Shown here in pieces: positions 1-5,749 of a DNA stretch of 5,894 nt (positions are counted from its first letter, which is position 1; each line of letters begins with the position of its first letter). The stretch comes from JBOGZI01 sp050697275 (GTDB lineage: Bacteria; Actinomycetota; Thermoleophilia; Solirubrobacterales; 70-9): NCBI GenBank assembly GCA_050697275.1, contig JBOGZI010000166.1:1-5894 (forward strand), in the 5' to 3' direction. Position numbers and translations under genes: made by a program. Under the pieces are notes generated by a model that was not told the DNA's origin, did no database searches, and saw only the letters and a program-made list of their open reading frames with translations.

Positions 1-1790
1 TCCTCGTCGATGCGCTGGAGCACGAAGACGCCGTAATCCGTGGAGAGGCCGAACGCGACCGCGAAGAGGAGGATCGGCATCGAGCTGTCGAGGGCGTTCT
101 GGCTGGTGAAGTCGAGCAGGTCCTCGAGGTGGCCGTCCTGGAAGACGAGCACGAGCACCCCGAAGGCGACGCTCACGGTCAGCGTGTTCATCGCCAGCGC
201 GACCAGCGGCAGGGTCACCGATCTGGTCATCGCGTAGAGGATCAGCATTGTCGAGATGACGATGAAGGCGAGCGCGAGGGGGAGATGGTCGGCGAGGCTG
301 ACCCGCTGATCCGCGAGCTCGGCCGAGGGCCCTCCGACCAGGGCGGCGCCGTCCCAGTCGAGCGAGCGGGCCCGCTCCGCGGCGTCGACCGACGCGTCGC
401 TGAACGGATCGTCCCCCAGCTGCGCGTCGACCCTGACCAGGTCGGATCCCCGAGAGACACGCGCCGGGGGCGTCACAGACTCCACCGCTGGCTCCCGGAC
501 GAGCCGGCGGCTGGCCGCCCGCGTGTCGGGAACCCGGCCGTCCTCGCCCCGGACGACCACCACGATGCGGGCGGCGGGATCGAAGCGGAACTCCTGATTG
601 ACCACCGTGTCGACGTGGCGGGCACTGGAGTCCTGTGGGAGGACGGTGGCGTCCGCGCGGGTCAGCTCGACCCGGAGGAAGGGCAGCCCGGCCACCACCA
701 TCGCGGCCACGGTCACCGCGGTCACCGCCACCGGGTGCTTGAGCACGAAGCGGGTCAGGGCCCGCCATCTCCTCTCGCTCGGCGGCGCCTGCAGCCAGCG
801 GGGGGAGAGGGCATTGACGCGCGGGCCGAGGGCGGCCAGCAGGGCGGGGAGGACGAGCAGGCAGACGACGGCCGAGGTGATCGCGACCAGTGCCCCGCCG
901 AGCCCGATCGAGTAGAGGAACCGCTGGGGGAAGATGCAGAGCGAGATCAGGGCGACGGCGACCGTCAGCCCGCTGAAGACGATCATCCGCCCGGTGTTCG
1001 CCATCGTGTTGGCCAGGGCGGACTCCGTCGAATCGGCGGCCTCCAGCTCCTCCCGGAAGCGGGAGACCAGGAAGAGGCTGTAGTCGATCGCGAGCCCGAG
1101 GCCCAGCCCGGTGACGATGTTGATCGCGAACACGTCGATCTCGACGACCGCGGTGAGAACGCCCAGCAGCAGCAGGGTGCTGAGGATCGAGAGGGCTCCG
1201 ACGACGAGGGGGAGCACCGCGGCGACCAGCCCCCGGAAGACGAGCAGCGAGAGCAGCAGGATCAGCGGCGCCGCGAAGAACTCGATCCGCCGCAGGTCGT
1301 CCTCGGTCGTCTGGTTGAGTTGGTGGGCCGTGACCGCGGTCCCTCCCACCGTGATCGCGGGCTCGTCGGCGAACCGCTCCTCGACCAGCTCGCCGACCGC
1401 GGGCACGTCGTCCACCTCGGCGCCCAGGAAGCCGACCACCAGCGCGGCGTCCCCGTCCTCGGTGCGCAGCCTCGGCTCGTCGTTCGGGGTCAGGGCCCGC
1501 GTCACTCCGGGGATCCCGCGCAGCTCGCCGGCGAGCTGCTCCGGCGGTGGCGGGCGCTGTCCCTTTTCGCGCTCGACCAGGAGCACGATGTCGGGCAGCA
1601 CCCGCTCGCCCCGGGCGTCCTCCAACAGCTCGGTGGCCCGCGAGCTGTCGGAGTCGGGGTCCTGGAAGCCGAAGGGCTCGACCCGGTCGAAGATCGCCGA
1701 GGCGCCGAGCGCGCAGGCGATCACGAGCCAGACCGAGACGAGCAGCAGACGCCGCCTACGTCGATAGGCGTAGTGCCCCAGGGACCGCAC
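1..1790 (-). CDS. MMPL/RND-family membrane transporter, 3' end outside window
   Basis: This is a proton-driven inner-membrane transporter of the MMPL branch of the RND superfamily, whose members typically export lipids or hydrophobic compounds. The minus-strand frame is open for 596 codons and continues past the left edge; the family is usually around 700 residues or more. Visible layout: basic N-terminus and first membrane helix (about residues 15-34), extracytoplasmic porter loop (about 35-168), helix bundle (about 170-320), a further helix (about 350-370), second loop (about 375-500), and a second bundle from about 500. Both halves carry the Asp-Tyr pair that forms the proton relay in MmpL3: D236-Y237 in GLAIDYSLF and D585-Y586 in GLSTDYGVF. 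GTG at 1790 is the start because a TAG stop lies in frame at 1802-1800 and the helix begins soon after. AGGA lies 7 bases upstream, but the same bases also form a -10-like box. Family assignment is firm; the cargo is unknown. It is divergent from the acyl-CoA operon. Confidence 0.93.
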   Translation of the reverse strand, partial: MRSLGHYAYRRRRRLLLVSVWLVIACALGASAIFDRVEPFGFQDPDSDSSRATELLEDARGERVLPDIVLLVEREKGQRPPPPEQLAGELRGIPGVTRALTPNDEPRLRTEDGDAALVVGFLGAEVDDVPAVGELVEERFADEPAITVGGTAVTAHQLNQTTEDDLRRIEFFAAPLILLLSLLVFRGLVAAVLPLVVGALSILSTLLLLGVLTAVVEIDVFAINIVTGLGLGLAIDYSLFLVSRFREELEAADSTESALANTMANTGRMIVFSGLTVAVALISLCIFPQRFLYSIGLGGALVAITSAVVCLLVLPALLAALGPRVNALSPRWLQAPPSERRWRALTRFVLKHPVAVTAVTVAAMVVAGLPFLRVELTRADATVLPQDSSARHVDTVVNQEFRFDPAARIVVVVRGEDGRVPDTRAASRRLVREPAVESVTPPARVSRGSDLVRVDAQLGDDPFSDASVDAAERARSLDWDGAALVGGPSAELADQRVSLADHLPLALAFIVISTMLILYAMTRSVTLPLVALAMNTLTVSVAFGVLVLVFQDGHLEDLLDFTSQNALDSSMPILLFAVAFGLSTDYGVFVLQRIDE

Positions 1791-1796
1791 CCGGCG

Positions 1797-1802
1797 ATCC
1801 TA
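1797..1802 (-). promoter_or_regulatory. Candidate -10 box for the MMPL gene (leaderless or SD overlap)
   Basis: On the minus strand TAGGAT lies exactly 6 bases before the GTG start at 1790. This fits the TANNNT spacing of actinobacterial leaderless promoters, in which transcription starts at the initiation codon. I find no -35 element at 16-19 bases. The AGGA within it is also at workable Shine-Dalgarno distance, so the bases may instead be a ribosome site. Sequence alone cannot decide between the two. Confidence 0.4.
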
Positions 1803-1902
1803 TGAGTGGGGATGCCCGTCGCGCTAGGGGCAAGCAGCCCCAACCTCAGTATTTGGGTCGTGCACGGAGGGGTGCAGACGAGTAGGCAGTAGGACGTAGC
1901 AC

Positions 1903-1931
1903 TTCCCATTCGGGCGCGGACCCACTAGGCT
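1903..1931 (+). promoter_or_regulatory. Candidate promoter of the acyl-CoA operon
   Basis: TTCCCA (1903-1908, four of six bases matching TTGACA) is separated by 17 bases from TAGGCT (1926-1931, TANNNT type). The ATG at 1940 begins 8 bases after the -10 box, so the transcript would have a leader of about 0-2 bases. No purine-rich Shine-Dalgarno stands at normal distance before this ATG; the only AGG is 10 bases away and inside the -10 box. A leaderless mRNA therefore explains the start better. Confidence 0.42.
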
Positions 1932-1939
1932 GCCCGCGC

Positions 1940-2719
1940 ATGTCCGAGGTGCTCCTCTACGAGGTGAGCGACGGGGTCGCGCGGGTGACGCTGAACCGAC
2001 CCGACCAGCGCAACGCGCTCAACGGCGAGCTACTCGCGGCGCTGGTCGAGGCGATGAAGCGGGCCCGGGACGACGAGGAGGTGCACGCGGTGGTGCTTAC
2101 CGGGGCGGGGGAGAAGGTCTTCTGCGCCGGCGCCGACCTGGGGGGCTTCGCGGCCGACGCCCCGCTCGTCCAGAAGCACTTCGCCTCGGATCTCTTCCTC
2201 GAGTTCTTCCGGCTGATGCCGCGGCTCGGCAAGCCCTCGCTCTGCGCGGCGAACGGCCACGTGCTGGCGGGCGGGATGGGGCTGGCGCTCTCCTGCGACC
2301 TGCTGATCGCCAGGGAGGGCGCCCGCTTCGGCACGCCCGAGATCAACGTCGGCGCCTTCCCCTACATGATCATGTCGATCATCTACCGCAACGTGCCGCG
2401 CAAGAAGGTGAACGAGATGATCTTGCTGGGGGAGCAGATGTCGGCCGAGGAGGCGGTCACCCACGGGCTCGCCAACAAGGTGGTCCCGGCCGACCAGTTC
2501 GATCAGGCCGTCGACGAGTGGGCGGCGAAGCTCGCCTCGAAGAGCCCGGTGCTGATGCGCCTCGGACACGACGCCATGTACCGCCAGCAGGACATGGCGC
2601 TCGACGACGCGCTCGAGTTCCTGCGCTCGCAGCTCTCGCTCACCTTCACCACCGAGGACATCCAGGAGGGCGTCAAGGCCTTCTTCGAGAAGCGCGAGCC
2701 GGAATGGAAGGGGCGCTGA
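1940..2719 (+). CDS. Enoyl-CoA hydratase/isomerase (crotonase) family protein
   Basis: This 259-residue protein has the normal length for a single-domain crotonase, a soluble enzyme that stabilises a thioester enolate. Visible landmarks are the N-terminal VTLNRPDQRNALN (residues 17-29), the CoA/oxyanion loop FCAGADLGGF (61-70), the second oxyanion segment NGHVLAGGMGLALSCD (105-120, with G111), and FGTPEINVG (130-138). Compared with rat enoyl-CoA hydratase, E134 matches catalytic E164, but the position of E144 is G114. A classical two-glutamate hydratase is therefore doubtful, and isomerase, lyase, decarboxylase-like or altered hydratase activity is possible. The stretch FPYMIMSIIYRNVPRKK (140-156) replaces the usual glycine-rich segment and recalls a carboxylase-associated crotonase subgroup I know only by general appearance. 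The start has no Shine-Dalgarno and is probably leaderless. It is the first gene of the operon, and its TGA overlaps the next ATG by one base (TGATG). Family is firm; substrate is unknown. Confidence 0.93.
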   Translation: MSEVLLYEVSDGVARVTLNRPDQRNALNGELLAALVEAMKRARDDEEVHAVVLTGAGEKVFCAGADLGGFAADAPLVQKHFASDLFLEFFRLMPRLGKPSLCAANGHVLAGGMGLALSCDLLIAREGARFGTPEINVGAFPYMIMSIIYRNVPRKKVNEMILLGEQMSAEEAVTHGLANKVVPADQFDQAVDEWAAKLASKSPVLMRLGHDAMYRQQDMALDDALEFLRSQLSLTFTTEDIQEGVKAFFEKREPEWKGR

Positions 2720-4398
2720 TGGCTGCAAAGGACGAGACGAAGAAGAAGGGCGCGGCGAAGAAGGCGCCGGCCAAGAAGCCCGAGGGCACCGCCGACCACA
2801 AGGGAGAAGCGGCGGAGGCTCCGGCCAAGGCGAAGGCAGGCGAGGAGACGGGGATGAAGTCGCTCACCGAGGACGTCCATGCCCGCCGCGAGAAGGCGAG
2901 GCTCGGCGGCGGCGAGGAGAAGATCGCCCTCCAGCACGAGCGCGGCAAGCTCACCGCGCGCGAGCGAATCGATCTGCTCTGCGACGAGGGCAGCTTCGTC
3001 GAGATGGGGATCCACGGCCGCCCCCACTTCTCCCAGCGGGCGATGGAGGGCAAGGAGGCCCCCGCCGACGGGGTGATCACCGGTTGGGGCGACGTCGAGG
3101 GACGCACCTGCTGCATCGCCGCCTACGACTTCACCGTGATGGCGGGCTCGATGGGGATGACGGGGGAACTGAAGGTGACCCGCCTGCGCGAGACGGCGCT
3201 CTCGAAGCGGATGCCGTTCATCTGGCTGCTCGACTCCGCCGGGGCCCGGATCCAGGAGGCCGCCGGCTCGCTCTTCGCCGGCTCCGGCCACCTCTTCCAG
3301 GAAGAGGTTGTGATGTCGGGCGTGATCCCGATGGTGGCGGCGATGCTGGGCCCCTGCGCCGCGGGCACGGCCTACATCCCGGCGCTCTCGGACTTCGTGC
3401 CGATGGTCGTGGGCCAGGGCGCGATGGCGCTCGCCGGGCCGCACCTGACCAAGGCGGTGACCGGCGAGGACATCTCGATGGAGGAGCTGGGCGGGGCCAA
3501 GGTGCACTGCCGCAAGTCCGGCGTCGGCGATCTCGAGGTCGCCGACGACCAGGAGTGCATCCAGGCGGTCAAGGACTACCTCTCCTACTTCCCCGCCAAC
3601 TGCGAGCAGCGCCCGCCGCTCCGCGAGACCAAGGACCCCGAGGACCGGATGTCGGAGAAGCTGCTCGACATCGTCCCGGAGTCGCCGCGGCACCCCTACG
3701 ACATGTACGACGTGATCTCCGAGATCGCCGACGACGGCGACTACTTCGACCTCAAGCCCAAGTTCGCGAAGACGATCATCACCTGCCTCGCCCGCTTCGG
3801 CGGGCAGCCCGTGGGAATCGTCGCCAACCAGCCGAAGCAGCTCGGGGGCATCCTCGAGAACGACTCGGCCGACAAGGCGGCCCGCTTCGTCAACCTCTGC
3901 GACGCCTTCAACATCCCGCTCGTCTTCCTCCAGGACGTGCCCGGCTTCATGGTCGGCTCCAAGGTCGAGCACGCCGGGATCATCCGCCACGGGGCGAAGA
4001 TGCTCTACGCGGTCTCGCGCGCCACCGTGCCGAAGATCACCGTGGTCGTCCGCAAGGCCTACGGCGCCGGCTACTACGTGATGAACGGCAAGGCGTACGA
4101 GCCCGACCTGATCGTCGCCTGGCCGTCGGCCGAGATCTCGGTGATGGGCGCCGAGGGCGCGGTCAACATCATCGGCCGCTCGGCGATCGAGGCCTCGGAG
4201 GATCCCGAGGCGACCCGCAAGAAGATGCTGGAGGCGGTCCGCGAGCAGATCGACCCCTACCTCGCCGCCGGCAACGCCCTGATCGACGACGTCATCGACC
4301 CGCGCGAGACGCGGCCGACGATCATCCGGGGCCTGCGAATGGCGCAGGAGAAGCGGGTCGACCGGCCCTGGAAGAAGCACGGGGTGATGCCGGTCTGA
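2719..4398 (+). CDS. Acyl-CoA carboxylase, carboxyltransferase (beta) subunit
   Basis: This 559-residue protein transfers CO2 from carboxybiotin to an acyl-CoA; some homologues work in reverse as decarboxylase subunits. After a Lys/Ala/Glu-rich, probably disordered leader (residues 1-45) comes a complete two-domain transferase core: GKLTARERIDLL (76-87), the N-terminal oxyanion loop DSAGARIQEA (172-181), DVPGFMVGSKVEHAGII (406-422), the C-terminal loop YGAGYYVMNGKAYEP (448-462) and AWPSAEISVMGAEGAVNII (467-485). The residue equivalent to the propionyl-CoA-specifying Asp422 of Streptomyces coelicolor PccB is Tyr453. By my alignment this is closer to methylcrotonyl-CoA carboxylase (NYGM) than to PccB (AYDVM), while other motifs look PCC-like, so the substrate is open. 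The upstream start is coupled to the crotonase stop (TGATG) with GGAAGGGG 5 bases upstream. A second start at Met46 (2854) would give a 514-residue protein of normal family length. No biotin carboxylase or biotin carrier gene lies in the window, so that partner must be encoded elsewhere. Confidence 0.95.
   Translation: MAAKDETKKKGAAKKAPAKKPEGTADHKGEAAEAPAKAKAGEETGMKSLTEDVHARREKARLGGGEEKIALQHERGKLTARERIDLLCDEGSFVEMGIHGRPHFSQRAMEGKEAPADGVITGWGDVEGRTCCIAAYDFTVMAGSMGMTGELKVTRLRETALSKRMPFIWLLDSAGARIQEAAGSLFAGSGHLFQEEVVMSGVIPMVAAMLGPCAAGTAYIPALSDFVPMVVGQGAMALAGPHLTKAVTGEDISMEELGGAKVHCRKSGVGDLEVADDQECIQAVKDYLSYFPANCEQRPPLRETKDPEDRMSEKLLDIVPESPRHPYDMYDVISEIADDGDYFDLKPKFAKTIITCLARFGGQPVGIVANQPKQLGGILENDSADKAARFVNLCDAFNIPLVFLQDVPGFMVGSKVEHAGIIRHGAKMLYAVSRATVPKITVVVRKAYGAGYYVMNGKAYEPDLIVAWPSAEISVMGAEGAVNIIGRSAIEASEDPEATRKKMLEAVREQIDPYLAAGNALIDDVIDPRETRPTIIRGLRMAQEKRVDRPWKKHGVMPV
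2842..2847 (+). promoter_or_regulatory. Strong internal ribosome-binding site in the carboxyltransferase gene
   Basis: GAGGAG lies 6 bases before an in-frame ATG (2854-2856, Met46), just where the conserved carboxyltransferase domain begins. It is at least as good as the site before the first ATG at 2719. It could be the true start or give a second, shorter product. It also simply encodes Glu-Glu, so chance is a real alternative. Confidence 0.4.
4381..4386 (+). promoter_or_regulatory. Ribosome-binding site supporting a CTG start
   Basis: GGGGTG sits 8 bases before the CTG at 4395-4397, within the last codons of the carboxyltransferase gene. It is the only purine-rich site at suitable distance from any in-frame start candidate of the following gene; the alternative GTG at 4446 has none. 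Confidence 0.45.
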
Positions 4399-4853
4399 GT
4401 GTCGCCCAGCGCCTCGCGAACGCATCCAACCGGCTTTACGACGCGGTGCGCAGCCCCCAGGCCCGCGGCGCCGTCGAGGGGAAGCGGGGGAACCTCGACT
4501 CACTTCGCGGCCACAAGTACTGCCTGCTGACCACCTTCAAGCGCTCCGGCGAGCCGGTGCCGACGCCGCTCTGGTTCGGGCTCGCCGACGGCAGGCTCTA
4601 CTTCAGGACCTACGCGGACGCGGTGAAGCTGAAGCGGATTCGCAACAACTCGCGGGTGCTGGTCGGCCCCTGCGATCCGCGAGGCAAGCCCAAGGGTCCG
4701 ATGACCGAGGCCACGGCCCGGATCGTCTCCAACGAGGAGGAGCCGGCCGCCGAGGGAGCGGTTCAGTCGAACTACGGCCTCTTCCGCCGGCTCTACAAGT
4801 CGAGCTTCTCGGGCAGGGTCGAGGACGCCTATGTGGAGGTGACGCCCGGATGA
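4395..4853 (+). CDS. PPOX-class, probable F420-dependent oxidoreductase
   Basis: This is a small split-barrel flavin/deazaflavin-binding protein of the pyridoxamine 5'-phosphate oxidase superfamily, about 152 residues from the chosen start. The pattern KYCLLTTFKRSGEPVPTPLWF (about 41-61), DGRLYFRTYADAVKLKRIRNN (65-85) and RVLVGPCDPRGKPKG (87-101) resembles the Mycobacterium Rv2061-type F420-dependent group. These use reduced F420 or bind it; few have known substrates. The frame has no ATG or GTG before the conserved N-terminus. Homologues I recall begin MSVAQRLAN-like, and here the frame reads L-S-V-A-Q-R-L, so the CTG at 4395 probably initiates. It overlaps the upstream TGA as CTGA, mimicking the usual ATGA coupling. 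The fallback is GTG at 4446 (135 residues), which would lose conserved residues. The end overlaps the next gene as ATGA. In this operon it may catalyse a redox step on a CoA thioester, but that is only inference. Confidence 0.82.
   Translation: MSVAQRLANASNRLYDAVRSPQARGAVEGKRGNLDSLRGHKYCLLTTFKRSGEPVPTPLWFGLADGRLYFRTYADAVKLKRIRNNSRVLVGPCDPRGKPKGPMTEATARIVSNEEEPAAEGAVQSNYGLFRRLYKSSFSGRVEDAYVEVTPG
4835..4842 (+). promoter_or_regulatory. Shine-Dalgarno of the BKACE gene
   Basis: GGAGGTGA is a near-consensus ribosome site 7 bases before the ATG at 4850. It fixes that start inside the end of the PPOX gene and is the strongest ribosome site at any intergenic junction of the operon. Confidence 0.7.
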
Positions 4854-5749
4854 GCCGGTTCGAGGATCCGGTGATCATCAGCAACTCGATCTCGGGCGCG
4901 ATCGCGAACCGCGAGCAGTGCCCGGCGATCCCCTACACGCCCGAGGAGTACGCGGCGGAGGCGCGGCGGGCCGTGGACGAGGGCGCCTCGCAGATCCACA
5001 TCCACGCCCGAACCCCCGACGGCACCCCCTCGTATGAGGTCGAGGACTTCCGGGCGATCACCGAAGCGATCAAGGCCGAGGTGGACGACGTGATCATCAA
5101 CTACTCGACCGGGGCGATCGGGGTGCCGATCGAGAAGCGGCTCGAGTATCTGCGCGCGCTCCGCCCGGGCGTCGCCGCGCTCAACATGAGCTCGATGAAC
5201 TACGCGAAGTACTCCCGCCGCCGCAAGGACTGGGTGTTCAAGGCGGTGTTCGAGAACAGCTTCGACCTGATCACCCAGTTCCTGACCGAGATGGTGGAGC
5301 TCAGCATCCAGCCCGAGCACGAGTGCTTCGACGCAGGACACGTCGCCAATCTCGATCCGTTCCTCGACATGGGCCTGCTCGAGCCGCCGCTCCAGATCTC
5401 CCTGGTGATGGGGGTGACCGGCGGCATCCGCCCGGTGCCGCAGAACGTTGCCTTCATGTCCGAGCAGATCCCCGGTGGCCCCGAGGGCCCCAACAACTGG
5501 CAGGTGATCGGGGTCTCCCGGGACCAGTGGAAGCTGCTCGCCGCCTCGCTGAACCTCGGCGGCAACGTGCGCGCCGGGCTCGAGGACAACCTCTACCTGC
5601 CCAACGGCGAGATGGCGAGGTCGAACGGCGAGCTGATCGCCAAGGCGCGGCAGATGGCGGAGGACGTGGGCCGCCGCGCGGCCACCGTCGCCGAGGCGCG
5701 CGAGATGCTCGGGGTGCCGAAGCGCGAGGAGGCGAAGGCAAGCACATGA
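4850..5749 (+). CDS. Beta-keto acid cleavage enzyme (BKACE / Kce family, former DUF849)
   Basis: This 299-residue TIM-barrel enzyme condenses a beta-keto acid with acetyl-CoA and cleaves it to acetoacetate plus a new acyl-CoA. The founding member, Kce, acts on 3-keto-5-aminohexanoate in lysine fermentation; others act on dehydrocarnitine and related compounds. Metal-site residues are visible: QIHIHAR gives H50 and H52 (Kce H46, H48) and VRAGLEDNLYL gives E245 (Kce E230). The catalytic neighbours S86 in NYSTGAIG (Kce S82), R241 and D246 (Kce R226, D231) keep the family spacing, so the enzyme should be active. Other family marks are PDGTPSYEVEDF (56-67) and SLNLGGNVRAGLEDN (233-247). The length is typical. 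Specificity is set by residues I cannot read with confidence, so the Kce substrate is not implied. The ATG follows a strong GGAGGTGA site and overlaps the PPOX stop as ATGA; its own stop overlaps the next start in the same way. Confidence 0.93.
   Translation: MSRFEDPVIISNSISGAIANREQCPAIPYTPEEYAAEARRAVDEGASQIHIHARTPDGTPSYEVEDFRAITEAIKAEVDDVIINYSTGAIGVPIEKRLEYLRALRPGVAALNMSSMNYAKYSRRRKDWVFKAVFENSFDLITQFLTEMVELSIQPEHECFDAGHVANLDPFLDMGLLEPPLQISLVMGVTGGIRPVPQNVAFMSEQIPGGPEGPNNWQVIGVSRDQWKLLAASLNLGGNVRAGLEDNLYLPNGEMARSNGELIAKARQMAEDVGRRAATVAEAREMLGVPKREEAKAST

Larger units (their letters stand above)
1791..1939. other. Divergent intergenic control region
   Basis: This is the only sizeable non-coding stretch in the window and separates the two divergent transcripts. 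It has a -10-like hexamer at each end. It also contains two short inverted repeats: CCCAA (1839-1843) with TTGGG (1853-1857), and TGCAC (1861-1865) with GTGCA (1872-1876). A near-perfect tandem 7-mer follows: AGTAGGC (1881-1887) then AGTAGGA (1888-1894). Either inverted repeat could be an operator for a TetR-type lipid regulator, but both are short enough to occur by chance and no regulator gene is present. No small ORF or terminator is convincing here. Confidence 0.6.

Noticed and set aside
129..1805. Long plus-strand open frame of 558 codons opposite the MMPL gene
   Set aside because: It is a shadow of the GC-rich minus-strand gene. Its translation is full of D, R, G, H and Q repeats with no fold or motif, while the minus frame gives clear helices and MMPL motifs.
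1861..1876. TGCAC/GTGCA inverted repeat as a transcription terminator
   Set aside because: The stem is only 5 pairs, there is no T-run on either strand, and it lies between divergent starts where no terminator is expected. It is kept only as a weak operator candidate.
3084..4394. Upstream extension of the PPOX frame, giving a 589-codon protein
   Set aside because: The upstream part is an out-of-frame reading of the carboxyltransferase gene (Arg/Gly/Asp-rich). Only the part from about 4395 has protein-like sequence.
4399..4401. GTG just after the carboxyltransferase stop as start of the next gene
   Set aside because: It lies in the carboxyltransferase frame, not the PPOX frame, and leads to an unrecognisable translation.
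2503..4503. Minus-strand open frame of 666 codons opposite the crotonase and carboxyltransferase
   Set aside because: Low-complexity, His/Asp/Leu/Arg-rich translation typical of antisense GC-rich codons; the plus strand carries two clear enzymes.
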